Source of the DNA: Isoperla grammatica
Taxonomy: Eukaryota; Arthropoda; Insecta; Plecoptera; Perlodidae
Reading direction: 5' to 3'
Length of the DNA: 64,000 bases
Assembly: GCA_945910005.1 (NCBI GenBank)
Contig: OX246743.1
Coordinates: 3,050,122 to 3,114,121 of the forward strand
Below the pieces are notes generated by a model, which saw only the letters and a list, made by a program, of their open reading frames with translations, did not search any database and was not told the DNA's origin. A program made the translations under genes and the position numbers. This document shows positions 11,752-25,175 of the stretch, in pieces (the stretch's first letter is position 1; every line of letters begins with the position of its first letter).

Positions 11752-12454
11752 CACGACTAAGACTGCAATAACCTATCACGACTCAGACTGCAATAACCTA
11801 TCACGACTCAGACTGCAATAACCTATCACGACTCAGACTGCAATAACCTATCACGACTCAGACTGCAATAACCTATCACGACTCAGACTGTAATAACCTA
11901 TCACGACTCAGACTGCAATAACCTATCACGACTCAGACTGCAATAACCTATCACGACTCAGACTGCAATAACCTATCACGACTCAGACTGCAATAACCTA
12001 CCACGACTCAGACTGCAATAACCTATCAACACTCAGACTGCAATAACCTATCACGACTCAGACTGCAATAACCTACCACGACTCAGACTGCAATAACCTA
12101 TCAACACTCAGACTGCAATAACCTATCAACACTCAGACTACAATAACTTATCACGACTCAGACTGCAATAACCTATCACGACTCAGACTGCAATAACCTA
12201 TCACGACTCAGACTGCAATAACTTATCACGACTCAGACTGCAATAACCTATCACGACTCAGACTGCAATAACCTATCACGACTCAGACTGCAATAACCTA
12301 TCAACACTCAGACTGCAATAACTTATCACGACTCAGACTGTAATAACCTATCACGACTCAGACTGAAATAACCTATCACGACTCAGACTGCAATAACCTA
12401 TCACGACTCAGACTGAAATAACCTATCACGACTCAGACTGCAATAACTTATCAC
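11752..12454. repeat. 25-bp satellite array, about 28 copies
   Basis: The unit of 25 bp contains GACTCAGACTGCAATAAC. Copies differ by a few substitutions (CACGACTC against AACACTC, AACCTA against AACTTA). Boundaries are sharp: unique sequence resumes at TCACCTCGAAAAC. The variant AACACTC units lie interspersed, suggesting several amplification rounds. Confidence 0.95.
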
Positions 12455-13384
12455 CTCGAAAACTGTGTAAATATTAATCGTACTATGGAATTGACTGATC
12501 AGATGGTAAAATCAGAATGTAAAATGCTGGTTAATGATGCATGGAAACAGCTCGTTTTGTGGTTTCATTCATTATGCTGGGATGTATGTACGAAACCTTT
12601 TACCTTGTTTATTTTTTTGATGCCCCTCACTTTGTAAATTATATCTTTTACTGAATAGTAGATGATTATAAAGTAAATAATTGAATTTATTCAGTTATGT
12701 CGATATGAATACGAAAGGATACTTTTTCATAAAACTTTTTACACAGTTTGTAGAAACAATTTCCACAACTGTGTATTTACATTGGGTAAAGAGAAGTAAC
12801 ATTGTTCTGCCCTGTGGCAAGTACAACTTTAACAACAAGTAAATAAAACATATACAAGGTTCATTAGCAGATGTTAGTCTACAGAAGAAAGTATAAAGAA
12901 AATAAGTGCAAAAAGCAAATAGTGCCAGCTTACAAACTACATACGATTGTAACTGTAATGACAACTGGGAGAAAGGTAGACCAAAGTATCACGCCATGCA
13001 AGGTGTGTTAAGGCTTAGAGCAGTGCTTCTTTAAACCTATTTCTGTTTGTTTGGCGATGACCCTGCTACCCCAAGTGCAAATAAAACGCGTGTTGAGGAA
13101 ATACAAACAAACTGAAACACGGATCAAATCACCTTTCAACAACTCTGGTAAAAATTCAATATATTTTTTTTAAAGAGAAAGAAAACCCAAACATGCGTGT
13201 TTCTGATTCAGAACAACAAGCAGAACTGCTATAAGAAGTAGGGTATATAGAAATAACATACACAAACGTTTTTATTTTGACAGTCTGATATTAATAGTTA
13301 TAGAAACTAGGAAATAAATTTATTTCGATGCGTTTTGTCAGCTGAAATAAAAAATATTTAAGTAAATGATCATGCCAGTCTGTA
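12455..13384. other. No gene seen
   Basis: AT-rich unique DNA without repeats above background. Confidence 0.4.
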
Positions 13385-13530
13385 AATAAATAAAATAAAT
13401 TCACATTTAGAGTCTACTTACTCAGTAAAGACTGATTTTTAGTGGAGGACTTTAATTTAAACCAACCCTGTAGACTTCAAACACCATCGACGAGTGAGCG
13501 ATAAGTAACCAATCAAAGATCGATGACGAT
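13385..13530 (-). mobile_element. SINE family A, 3' fragment
   Basis: Matches the 3' part of the full copies at 26513 and 30853. It has the AAATAAATTCACATTTAGAG edge (the SINE tail read on this strand), then ACTCAGTAA, GTGGAGGACTTTAATTTAAA and ACCATCGACGAGTGAGCGAT. It lacks the tRNA head and has an internal deletion of the AAAGTGACT block. Confidence 0.8.
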
Positions 13531-13723
13531 ATGTCCCACAAACAACGGGCCATCCTAAAAACATGTTCTCGATATTTCTGGTGTCATTGTTGTTCCCTTC
13601 AGATAAATTATTAAAACATACATAATATAATGTGCGCTTTAAAATGCAACTAAACAACACACATAGCAAAACTAAAACACAACAACTATAATATCCGTCA
13701 ATTGTCATATAATTTATATAATA

Positions 13724-13798
13724 TTATAGCCACAGCCATAGCCATAGCCATAACCATAGCCATAGTCCCATTAGCCATAGCCATAAAAGCTATAGCCA
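13724..13798. repeat. (AGCCAT)n hexamer repeat
   Basis: About ten imperfect copies of CATAGC/AGCCAT. Confidence 0.85.
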
Positions 13799-14434
13799 GG
13801 TCAATATTCCTAGTTATACATCATTTTAGCGTTTAATTCAAATATTCCCTATATTATGTAGTCACCTTATAATCTATAAAATAATTATAGCCTTCAAATC
13901 AAATATTTCCATTACTTAAGTAGACATATAATCTGAGTAGCCAACATTTGAGCATGTGGTGAACACGAGTCAGCTAACGAGCTGGTTAACTATGACGTAT
14001 TGTTCGAATTACCGCATCCAAAGCATGTTTTAGATCAATGCAAGGCATCTTATTGCTACCGGTCGTTACCGTTACCGTGTTCTGAAGCGGTTGTTGGTTG
14101 CAGTACTTAGGATTACATTCAAGTAGGACGATTCAAGTGAGAGGTATTAGAACGGTCCGCTAATGGAAATATCGTGATACGGAATTTAATATCTCCGTTA
14201 TAATTCAATTGAGCAAAGCACTAAAGCCGGGATCGAAGCAGTGTTGGTAATCTGTTCGCTGACTAACACACTTGTGTAAAGCTGTCTTATATACAGTTGT
14301 TTGTATGTTTTGCGCTGGCAAGTTCAGGGATTTATGTTTACCTTAGTTGAAGCAGAAACACCTATTGAAACTATTGGCAAATTGCTACGCTCTATTGTCC
14401 TGGTTATGACAGATAATGTAGGAGCTGTGTCAGA
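13799..14434. other. No gene seen
   Basis: Unique DNA; no transposon ends recognised. Confidence 0.4.
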
Positions 14435-14725
14435 GTCTTGTCATTGTAGTCATGGTAGTCATTGTAGTACTAATTGTAGTGTGATTGTAGTCATTGTAGT
14501 AATTGCTGTGGCATTGTAGTAATTGTAGTGTGATTGTAGTCATTGTATGTGATTGTAGTCATGGTAGTGTCATTGTAGTCATGGTAGTCATTGTAGTCAT
14601 TGTAGTCTCATTGTAGTCATTGTAGTCTCGTTGTAGTCTCATTGTAGTCATTGTAGTGTCATTGTAGTCATTGTAGTCTCATTGTAGTCATTGTAGTGTC
14701 ATTGTTGTCATTGTAGTGTTATTGT
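14435..14725. repeat. 9-bp minisatellite (TCATTGTAG)n
   Basis: About thirty imperfect copies of TCATTGTAG, with inserted TC/TG dinucleotides that break any reading frame. Confidence 0.9.
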
Positions 14726-15887
14726 GGAATACCTTGCTGTCCAAAAAAAGATATAATTAAAATTCTAGTAATCACAACTGAAATTATAATAGAAACTTAA
14801 CTGAAAATAAACATGAAATGTCAGTTGAGAAAGCGATGCCTTCCTTATTATTGATGTTATCTGTTCAGTTTTGTTATAACGTGTGGTTCCTATTTTGTAT
14901 TTATTTTAATATTATTCACAGATTGTGTTACAACTTTTTCACTAAAATAAGTTCTGATTTTACATTACTAAATTCCTTTGAATTTGGAGAAGCTTGCGTC
15001 TTCTCACACCGGCATCGAGAATGTCTGCTCCAGTTAACCTTGACCCTTGACCCAGGCGAGGGTTGACCTTGAACCTAACCCACCGAGGACAAACACGAAT
15101 CAACTTCATACTTCAATTTGAAGAACATTTCACGCCGCGTCTCCACTTCAATATACTTGTTTTCATTTCACTTGACGATTCATCGTTCATCTAAAATCGT
15201 TGTGTCCATTTCCTGAATGGATCTAATATTATCGCCTAAAACATTAACTAGCCTACCCAACGTAAAATAAGGACACAACTTGTAAACTATGGATGGTGTT
15301 TGGATGTGAACATTGTGTTACATCTCATGTTTAATACTTCCCTATTAGAAGAAGCCATAAAGACGAACTACTTGAAGAGAAATTGAAGAAGAGGAATTGT
15401 AGATAATGTTAATAAAATGGATATCTCTTATAGTAGGGCACGTTTTGTGACTCAAAGGAATATTAAAAAACGTAATTGAGAGGAGGGAGGAAGTATAGAA
15501 CGTATTGGTCGACGGAGATGGAAAGAAGTACAGAAGATGATTCAGCCTGGAATAGATATGCTGATGCACCAATGAAAAGACAGGCGGAACTGGGAGAAGA
15601 ATTCCGGCGAGTTCTCTCTCCCTCCCTTTCTCTCTCTCTTTCCCCCTCTCTCTCTTTATAACCAATCTGAGGATCGAGAACATGATGACGATCGTATTAC
15701 TCGAGGACGCGCGGTTGACATATAACACACGTTCCTCCTCGGATAGGCTCGGTCGGGCGGGGTAGGTTAGAGACTCTGGCAACATTGCTTTTTAGATGCG
15801 ATTTGTGTTATGATGTCCCTTTAAAACTGACCCTAAATACTTGTCTCGAAACAGAGGTACCGATGCTTTAGTCATAGGTTAGATGTT
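14726..15887. other. No gene seen; CT-rich tract
   Basis: A pyrimidine-rich tract of CTCTCT lies at 15613-15658. The 146-codon minus-strand frame across it (15345-15785) is low-complexity and has no domain. Confidence 0.5.
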
Positions 15888-15940
15888 CGTGGCCAATCAG
15901 AGAGCCCCAATTTCAAATACCGATTCCCTGATTGGCCACG
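15888..15940. repeat. 13-bp perfect inverted repeat
   Basis: CGTGGCCAATCAG at 15888-15900 and CTGATTGGCCACG at 15928-15940 form a stem over a 27-base loop. The CCAATCAG core also occurs inside the MITE at 9745. It may be the remains of a small palindromic MITE. Confidence 0.6.
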
Positions 15941-17464
15941 AGTCACTCGCCTTGACGAATACATCTGAAACGTTGTTTCTGACAAGCATAGATTGTTTTT
16001 AACCTTAGATGCAAAAACAATGTATTTTACTTCAATACTAGTTACTTTGAACATATTTTACATCAGTCACTTTCATCATTGGTGAAAGGATATATGAAAG
16101 TAAATAATTTAATTAATAAACGAAAAAATATAAATCGATTGCTGTAGTACGAGAATATTAAATAAGTAAAGAAAAACGAGGTATGTAAATCTGCATGCGT
16201 CAAAATTGACACCTCAATGCTGAACTCTGTTGTGCTTCAGGTCAAAGGGACAATGACATAACACGACTTGTATTATTTATGTTCCTCCAAATGCCAGACT
16301 GCCGTTTCAGTTGTTATTTAAATAATGTAAATTGCTTTTGCGAACGTACATAAAAATTTATAGCAGAACCTTCCAGCAAGCTCGTGTGCATACTAGGTAT
16401 TAGAATTCATTGCTCCAGCCAGCAATTACCCAGCAACTCTACCGTTCATATTTAAATGGTTAGATAGAATTAGGATCCAATTTCTACTGATATAGGTTCC
16501 TAACAAGAAGTTAAGGCCTTGGTTATCTTCACTGTATTCAGTTATTGCCCGCAATGTTATTTGCGTATCATGTTCTAGTAAGAAGTACAACTGTAGAACA
16601 TTTATTAAAGATCATAAGTTTAATAATATTGGTTGGCCAAAGCTGTTGCCAAACGACACAGAATAATAATAAAACAAATTACAAACAATATTTAAAACGC
16701 GATCTGAAACAAATTACACTGAATATATATAAGTAAAAAGACAACAACTGCACTAATGATACAGAACGATGGTGTCTAAACATAATAACCGACCAACGTA
16801 GACCGCATAGAAATATATTTCGGTGAGACTTTCAATCGGATTGAGTAATTTTCGAAAACCCCGGGGATTGTTTCCTTGGTACTTATCATAAGACCTATTA
16901 CTCTGATTGATAACAGGTCTCATAGCTCATAGGTTGCACGTACGTCACATCTTTGCGTGATATTGCCATGGAGAAACAATTGAAGACTGTTGGGGTAGAA
17001 ATAAATCCTTAGTTCTTTAAAATCCAGCCTGTTTTTGAAATGAAATTGATGTGTGTGACTGTTTTCATAAATGAGTTAAGGAATAGAAAATACTGCATAA
17101 AATAAGTGTCTTTTCACTGGGACGAAACAATTCATTACTACAAACTGAGCACAAAACTGTGTTTTAAAATTGTATACCATCATTCCTAAGATACAAACCT
17201 ATAGTATACGGCATTTTCGTGTACTTAACAAATACGGTCTAGAGGTGTAAGTACTGAACGTAAAGACTTTTAATGCTATCGGTACACTTAGAACAAATAA
17301 TTGTTTTTTTTTTTCAAGCAGACACAATATCAATATTTAACAACCTTTATAAAAGAAGAGTTAATTCAAACAAGTTACGATACCTAAAACTCTCTTGACT
17401 CGGGCACACTTCATGTGGTTTACAACGGCCAGATAAACATTTTTGTAAACTTTCGGGTGGGGGA
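15941..17464. other. No gene seen
   Basis: AT-rich unique DNA. A 12-base G run lies at 17465-17476, followed by a CRE-type TGACGTCA near 17571. Confidence 0.4.
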
Positions 17465-17639
17465 GGGGGGGGGGGGTACGTATTTAAAAGCTCATATTTC
17501 GCGGTAAACGTTCGTCTTCTATTGCCTGCTCAAATGTGAACACATATTTTGGTCACCATTATGAGCGTTGTGACGTCACGTGAATACTCCATTTATATAT
17601 CTTGGCAGTAATTTGAAGTGGTGTAAAATAAAAACTCTG

Positions 17640-17960
17640 TTCTGGAGACTATTTGACAACTATTACATGGAATATTATAACAGCCAGACAATAACCACCT
17701 TCATGCCCGAAACTTATGTTCTGTAGACTATTTGACAACTATTACATGGGATATTATAACAACCAGACAATAACCACCTTCATGCCCGAAACTTATGTTC
17801 TGTAGACTATTTGACAACTATTACATGGGATATTATAACAGCCAGACAATAACCACCTTCATGCCCGAAACTTATGTTCTGTAGACTATTTGACAACTAT
17901 TACATGGGATATTATAACAGTCAGACAATAACCACCTTCATGCCCGAAACTTATGTTCTG
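17640..17960. repeat. 79-bp tandem repeat, four copies
   Basis: The landmark ACTATTTGACAACTATTACA occurs at 17648, 17727, 17806 and 17885. Copies are nearly identical, so the amplification is recent. The 134-codon frame beginning at 17874 starts in the last copy and is not supported as a gene. Confidence 0.95.
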
Positions 17961-18935
17961 TACATCGGAAGAAAGATTTTATTTTCTATTCGCAATGTTC
18001 ATTCAACAAAGAAAGCGTTCAAGAAGGAACACGACAAAAACTTGGTCTCTCTCTCTCTCTCCCTCTCTCTTCTCTCTTCTCTCGCTCTCCATCTCATCGA
18101 TATAATACAGCTTTGTAAGTTAATGCGAATTTCCAACAACGAGTTGGCGAGAAACCGCAGAATTGGAGCATTCCAGGAAATTGCCATAAAAGAAGCAGAA
18201 AAAGTGGCGGCACAAATAAAATGGAAAGACTTTTTTCGGGACGATTCGAGGATGTACTTAATTAAATGTGCTATCTGAAGGATTTCATAATAAAGCTCTT
18301 TAAGCCGCCGCAATCTCTCGTTATAAAGTGAGTCTACGGTCTGCTCTCTAAAGTCATTTGTTGATGCTGGAAAATGATAATCACTACACCGGATTTATGG
18401 AGTTGAGCAAGCGACGGGACAACCAACTATCTACCTAACAAACAAACAAACAAACAAACACAAAGTGGGATCAGGGCTCTCGAGTGTAATGCCCCAGTTA
18501 TAAGAATGGGTCAGAGATAATACTTGCAATGCTGCAGTATGCAGTACAGTAGTAACTGCATATAGGTAGCTAGACTTGCAATATAATACAATTGTTATAG
18601 CATACTGAATAATGATATGTAGCAACATAATACACACAATAAAGTTACTATCTAACAAGAAGAAACAAGGTTATAAAATTTGCACTCAAATTGCGTAATA
18701 TTTCAGTAACATCCGCTGCTTTCCTCAGACGCGAGGGAACCGCAATAGAGGTAACCAGCCACAGATAATTTTCACTCTGTGTATCTCGGACAGCGCAAAT
18801 GTTGCGATTGGTTCCGAAAGATTTCTCTTGGGTATTCTTGCTAAACTATCCCTTTGTACATATAACGATACGCTGTTCATAATATACCTATTTTTAGTTA
18901 GCTGAAACCAGCGTAGGTTGCCATGGTCGATGGTC
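17961..18935. other. No gene seen; CT-rich and (AAAC)n tracts
   Basis: A CT-rich tract lies at 18045-18090 and an (AAAC)n tract at 18436-18460. The rest is unique. Confidence 0.4.
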
Positions 18936-19020
18936 TAGTAAACCGCGGTCTTTGAGTTCCAGGTTCGAATCCTGGCTTACGATATGGATGTCATTTGCCG
19001 CTTCATAATCATCCACTCAT
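18936..19020 (+). mobile_element. tRNA-derived SINE head
   Basis: Box-A-like TGGTCTAGTAA and a perfect box B, GGTTCGAATCC, are spaced as in a tRNA gene. The T stem CCAGG/CCTGG pairs. The acceptor stem does not close, so this is a SINE head or tRNA pseudogene. It shares downstream words with the element at 11000-11225. Confidence 0.5.
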
Positions 19021-20440
19021 TTTACTGATTAGGAATTTTCGCCAAAATATGAGATGGTAAGTCCAAAAATCATGGTCATCATAATCATATTTTAGTTATA
19101 CCTGAAGTGGGGGTGCAATTTTCTGCAGGGATTCATGGAAACAAATTAATACTAATACATACATGCATACTACAACTATACGCTTTTCCCATAGTAAAAA
19201 AAAGAATACAACACATGATAAACGACTTCATTAGAGCTAAACCCGACTATTAAACGTCATTACTCTTGTGTTTTCGAAAATAACGAACAAACATACCCCA
19301 GTTCGCGGTTTAATATCAAACAATACAAACTGTGTTCCAATGCTGTGATATACTACATAGACGCTCTTATGATTAAATATTCTCCATTAAAAGAAGTAGG
19401 ACAATGTTAATTGCCACCAGGAGCGCTAGCTGCGCTGTCACCGCGCTCAGGGGACCGGTTAGCTCAGTGTTTTTGTCCCACTGCTCCATATATGCTCACC
19501 TCGCCATACAAGCTCAGCCGGGCAGAAGTAATCATAGCCGTTATCTGCTCCAGGCAATCCGTGAGCAAGAACACTGGCAATATGGCGGGTGACGTCACGT
19601 CAAATAGCAATTATATTTACGTCAGTCTTTTCCACGCCCCAGAGGTGGGTTTTGTTTGTATCATTCATTTCAGTTGATGTTAGATTCTGTCCAAAGAATG
19701 GACGCTTTGGTTCTAGAGGGGGATGAAAGGCGATGGTTAATTTAGTATTTATCGTTTTGAAAGGGGTCTAGTTGAAACGATGAATCACCATAGTTTAGTA
19801 AAGGCGTAATGAAAAATTAACGTTTTTAATTTGAACACAATAGATTATTTGGTAAAACAAATAGTAATTATATATATTCTTTGTTTTGGTGTATGATTTA
19901 TACTGAATTTCAGACATTTGAGTATTTTTTTATTTAGCGAATACAAGTAACAGCACAATACTCACAAAGTTGGCGGTGCTGCGCTCTGGTGGTTGAGCTT
20001 TACAAGTCCCCGTTACTTCAGTATGGAGGCCTTCTTTTTTGCGAGGTAGGCAACGCTCATAATATAATAGAAGCTCTTATAGAGCATTGTTTAATTGTGA
20101 AGTTACAGATCCTAACATTGCTCTCAAAGTAGTCGTACGTATAGAACGCGTCGTTACTCTTTCAACATTGAACAACAGCTGTCATAGATTCAAATCGCCG
20201 CGCACCACAGCTTGTTCGAAGCTTGTAGGAGGTAGGCGGTGAAACCACTTGTGAGCGCAGCAACGTTCGTCAAGCGCCATGTTGCATTTCGCCGATATAG
20301 TGCGCGGATGAGCACTGCGTAAACGTCCACATATCACTACGCCGGCCAGAGTAATTAGTTGTGACGACAACACCTTCTTTGTTACGGCGTCCTGCCTATG
20401 TAACACCTAATCTGAAATACAAAACTGTGCAGTGACCTGC
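19021..20440. other. No gene seen; CpG-rich patch near 20150-20400
   Basis: About 250 bases at 20150-20400 are visibly richer in CpG than the neighbours, and a TATATA-type word stands near 20445. A CRE-type TGACGTCA is near 19592. A promoter is possible but nothing downstream looks like an exon. Confidence 0.25.
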
Positions 20441-20662
20441 GTTTATATAGGCCTACATTCTCCAAGGAAAGCACTTTGCAATGCACTTTACCCGAGGTAT
20501 GGGATTTGTATCTACATTTCTCTCATTGGCTACAACAAACTAATGTAATTACTTATGTACAAAGCCATATTATAAATCTCTACTACTGTGAGATCGTCTT
20601 GGACATAATCATCCCTGCATATCGTCTATTGAGCTTCAAAGTGAACGCATCCCCAATGGCAT

Positions 20663-20679
20663 CCCCCCCCCCCCCCCCC
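20663..20679. repeat. 17-base C run
   Basis: Seventeen consecutive C (G run on the minus strand). Confidence 0.9.
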
Positions 20680-22810
20680 ACAAGGCAAACCAACACGTAG
20701 GCAAACATGACAAGACAGAGCCAAAGTTCAAGACATTGATCAGGATGCCAGGAGTGGAAGGAAGCCATTAGACGCGGGAGGGGGGTCTTACTATTGTTAA
20801 ACTACTATCTAAACTTGGTCGGTTTGCTGGAAGCTGAATCAAGGAGGAGAAACCCAATCCTGCACGGAAAATATTTATCCTACGTTAATCCGTCACCGCG
20901 CAGCGCAGCTCTAAGAAGATATTGTAAATTATATTAACTAAGCTCGCGAGTGAATGGCGCGTGATAATTTCCAATGATAATACTCCATAATCTGTGTTTG
21001 GTGTAAGTTGATAACAACTAAGCCTTGCTAGATTACAAGCTAAAACCACATGAACATTAGTTAATTGTGTTAAATGGAGCCGTTTGTCGAACAGGGTAGC
21101 TCACATGTTGTGGCAGGAGAGGGGGGGGGGTCCTTGGTTGACCCCCGGAGGCGGGGGGAGGGGGGGGGGGGACCGTTTGATAAAGGGAATTAATTGACAA
21201 TGCCTAATTGATGCAATTGTCACTATAGCTCTTGGGTCAGTACAATAGAAGGTATTATAGGAATTCATATCACTTTGTTGTATTCTCCTAACTAGATCCT
21301 TGATGAATGTAATAATACCAACGGGGACAAATAAATTAAGATGATGAAACAAATAACAAATGTAAAAATGCATTTGTTCCAAATTTGTGTAACAGATGTA
21401 TTTCTGTCTTTGATTTATATAAAAATGTTTACATTTATATTTTATAATAATCTTATTTTATAAATTGTAGGCCTACTTGTATTTTTTAGGTTCATGACTT
21501 TTATGAGATTTATTAATTTAGTATTGTAAATAAAATAATTTCTATATAGAGAAGAAACAGTGAACATATATTATGGTAAATAATAACTTAGGTATTGTTA
21601 TCGACAATGGTTGTTGATCTGTTATCGCGGGCTCACTCAAAAGCGTAAGATATAGTAGGAGTTATGTTGGATCTTGTCTATGTGTTCATTTGTATATTAC
21701 TTGTTTTATGGTCAGTACGTCGTGCGTCGTATGGTGGCGTTCAAGTTATAAGAATTATGAGAACAAGCAGGTGAGGAAGATCTTTTTATATTTAGCAAAT
21801 AAAATATAACTTATTTCGCTTTGATGCGCACTTTAGTAGTATCTATATACTATATCCTAGAGGAAGGCTGCGAACGTATTTATTTTATTATACTGCCTAT
21901 CACAAACATCCACACGATTTTTTCGTTGCCATTCAGAAATTCATAAGATTCCATCCGAGAAGTTCCGTTCCCCACAACCTAGAAACAACGAGGCACTTCC
22001 CGTTACGAGTATATCCGCCAATATTCTGCGGGGAAGCCGCAAAGAACATTATCCACGCTCTCTTTTGATGTGCTCAAATATGGGATTTGGATGCAAATCG
22101 TCTTTTTTGTTCTATAACAGCTTTAACGGTTGTCAAGTCAACCTTATGTCGGTACTCGGGGTATGGCAGTTACCTTGGGATTCAGGGCAGTTATCATACA
22201 AATGGTCTACTTTACCCTTAGAGGCTATTTCACTATGTTATGCAGGGCATTGTCGTGGGAACAATGAGGCATGCTAATCATTTCCGATAGGGGGGCGTAA
22301 CATGTATTTGTACCAGAGGTGTTTTCAATAACATTATCCCTGTTATGATGCAAATAATAATTGTGTTTCGCTTGACACGATATCAGCTTGTATTTGTATC
22401 AGGAAACAATGGACACACAACACATCGTGATCGTGACCAACATACGTAACGCCCGTGATGCACGCCGGACTGTAATAGGCTGTTACTGAATAGAGCAACA
22501 AAGCAGAGCAAAACACTTGTCATATATGAAGCTAAATGACTTACTTCTTTGGATATGTTTGCAAGCCAATACCGTCAGATCCTTATTTCAACAGTGAAAT
22601 CCCAAAACAGCCTCGGCTGGGCAAAATACTCAAACACTAGTATTTTAGATGACAAATACAGGCTACTATAATAAATGTATTTTGAAAATAAAATACATAC
22701 GCATTTAAGCATTTTCAAAACTACTCGCAGTAAAATACCTTCGCTTCTATTATTTAATAATTGGACAATTAGGACTTATTTTTAAATAACATTGGATTTC
22801 GGCTATGGAA
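20680..22810. other. No gene seen; two further G runs
   Basis: G-rich runs stand at about 21121-21130 and 21153-21171. The rest is AT-rich and unique. Confidence 0.4.
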
Positions 22811-23738
22811 ACAAAAACAAGAGTTATCTGATGTAAAACTGCTTGGGTAGTATCGATACAAAACAAGAGTTATCTGATGTAAAACTGCTTGGGTAGTATC
22901 GATACAAAACAAGAGTTATCTGATGTAAAACTGCTTGGGTAGTATCGATACAAAACAAGAGTTATCTGATATAAAACTGCTTGGGTAGTATCGATACAAA
23001 ACAAGAGTTATCTGATGTAAAACTGCTTGGGTAGTATCGATACAAAACAAGAGTTATCTGATGTAAAACTGCTTGGGTAGTATCGATACAAAACAAGAGT
23101 TATCTGATGTAAAACTGCTTGGGTAGTATCGATACAAAACAAGAGTTATCTGATGTAAAACTGCTTGGGTAGTATCGATACAAAACAAGAGTTATCTGAT
23201 GTAAAACTGCTTGGGTAGTATCGATACAAAACAAGAGTTATCTGATGTAAAACTGCTTGGGTAGTATCGATACAAAACAAGAGTCATCTGATGTAAAACT
23301 GCTTGAGTAGTATCGATACAAAACAAGAGTTATCTGATGTAAAACTGCTTGGGTAGTATCGATACAAAACAAGAGTTATCTGATGTAAAACTGCTTGGGT
23401 AGTATCGATACAAAACAAGAGTTATCTGATGTAAAACTGCTTGGGTAGTATCGATACAAAACAAGAGTTATCTGATGTAAAACTGCTTGGGTAGTATCGA
23501 TACAAAACAAGAGTTATCTGATGTAAAACTGCTTGGGTAGTATCGATACAAAACAAGAGTTATCTGATGTAAAACTGCTTGGGTAGTATCGATACAAAAC
23601 AAGAGTTATCTGATAAAAACTGCTTGGGTAGTATCGATACAAAACAAGAGTTATCTGATGTAAAACTGCTTGGGTAGTATCGATACAAAACAAGAGTTAT
23701 CTGATGTAAAACTGCTTGGGAAGTATCGATACAAAACT
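22811..23738. repeat. 46-bp satellite array, about 20 copies
   Basis: The unit of 46 bp contains ACAAGAGTTATCTGATGTAA and CTTGGGTAGTATCGATAC. Copies are almost identical. One copy (near 23612) is shortened by two bases, and one (near 23283) has two substitutions. Homogeneity points to recent expansion. Confidence 0.96.
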
Positions 23739-24634
23739 CAAATGTGTTTTAAACGTAATTTTGATGCTATTTATCAACTCAACAAATTCAGTAAGTACAT
23801 TTGACGCATATTTGATTCATTCCTGGTATTTTTAACAACATCATTACACGAATATTCACAATCAGCAATAGTTACACATATTTAATACATGACGAAGCAT
23901 TACAACTCAATGGTTTCCGCAATTGAAAGACACGTCATTATAAAAACATTTCATAACGAAGGGAGCTCATTGAAACTACGTTCATTACAAAAGTTCAACG
24001 AGCATAACACGTTACTAAATGGCTAAATCGGTTCAATGATGTTCATGTTCATACACACTGGGATTCCCCTACTTGAAACACGCCAACCGATGAAATATCA
24101 CGCAACATATGTGCTAGACTGAATCCTCAGCCCTAAATCAAGAGTAAGCTTGTGGTTTGATATTTAGATTTTCCCACTTGAGATATTTTACACGCATCCC
24201 TGCCATGATAGCCCCGATCCAGTGGCGGCTCGTGATAGGAGCTGCGCGGGGTCGCAGCAAACCCTCGTTACCTCATTAATATATAAATACGATTGTGTAT
24301 AACGTTTATTCATTACACAGACACACAGATTTGCGATATTTGTTAAAGTGTGTTTTCATTGAAGTTACCGTCAATTAACAAGCGTATAGTCAGTGAGCGC
24401 CGCGAGAATATGTTTCATTATGTGTATGTATATATGTATATATGTATATATTCGTGTTCGCTATGCGAGGATGGGTAACAACAAGCCTATAGAGTATAGA
24501 GAGCATACGAGAACAGAACCCTATAAATACAACATGAGGGCCTCGAGCTACCTGTTATATATGCCCTGTATCATTCACACAATTTTGCCTATTCGCTCCA
24601 GCCTCCGTGTTTCAAACGTTAGAATATAGAATAG
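23739..24634. other. No gene seen; one possible transposon end
   Basis: CAGTGGCGGCTCGTGA at about 24221 resembles a transposon terminus (inference). No matching inverted end was found in the window. A short (TATG)n tract lies near 24420-24450. Confidence 0.35.
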
Positions 24635-25175
24635 CGGATTGATGTATCCCTTTCCCTTTTGAATAAGTGTAAAACTGATGGACTGATGTTTCCCTGTCCC
24701 TTTTGAATAAGTGTAACACTGATGGACTGATGTTTTCCTGTCCCTCTTGAATAAGTGTAACACTGATGGACTGATGTTTTCCTGTCCCTTTTGAATAAGT
24801 GTAACACTGATGGACTGATGTTTTCCTGTCCCTTTTGAATAAGTGTAACACTGATGGACTGATGTTTTCCTGTCCCTTTTGAATAAGTGTAACACTGGTG
24901 GACTGATGTTTCCCTTTCCCTTTTGAATAAGTGTAACACTGATGGACTGATGTTTTCCTGTCCCTTTTGAATAAGTGTAACACTGATGGACTGATGTTTT
25001 CCTGTCCCTTTTGAATAAGTGTAACACTGGTGGACTGATGTTTCCCTTTCCCTTTTGAATAAGTGTAGCACTGATGGACTAATGTTTACCTGTCCCTCTT
25101 GAATAGGTGTAACACTGATGGACTGATGTTTTCCTGTCCCTTTTGAATAAGTGTAACACTGGTGGACTGATGGAC
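24635..25175. repeat. 44-bp minisatellite, about 12 copies
   Basis: The landmark GACTGATG recurs every 44 bp (24681, 24725, 24769). The unit also contains CCCTTTTGAATAAGTGTAAC. Because 44 is not a multiple of three and the minus-strand unit has no stop in any frame, all three minus frames stay open. The frames of 123-245 codons are therefore a property of the repeat, not evidence for a gene. Confidence 0.95.

Noticed and set aside
15345..15785. 146-codon minus-strand frame
   Set aside because: Low-complexity sequence across a CT-rich tract, with no motif and no support for its start.
17874..18278. 134-codon plus-strand frame
   Set aside because: It begins inside the last 79-bp repeat unit, crosses a CT-rich tract, and overlaps an open minus-strand frame.
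24221..24256. Transposon beginning with CAGTGGCGGCTCGTGA
   Set aside because: Only one end was found; without an inverted partner or target duplication it is noted but not annotated as an element.
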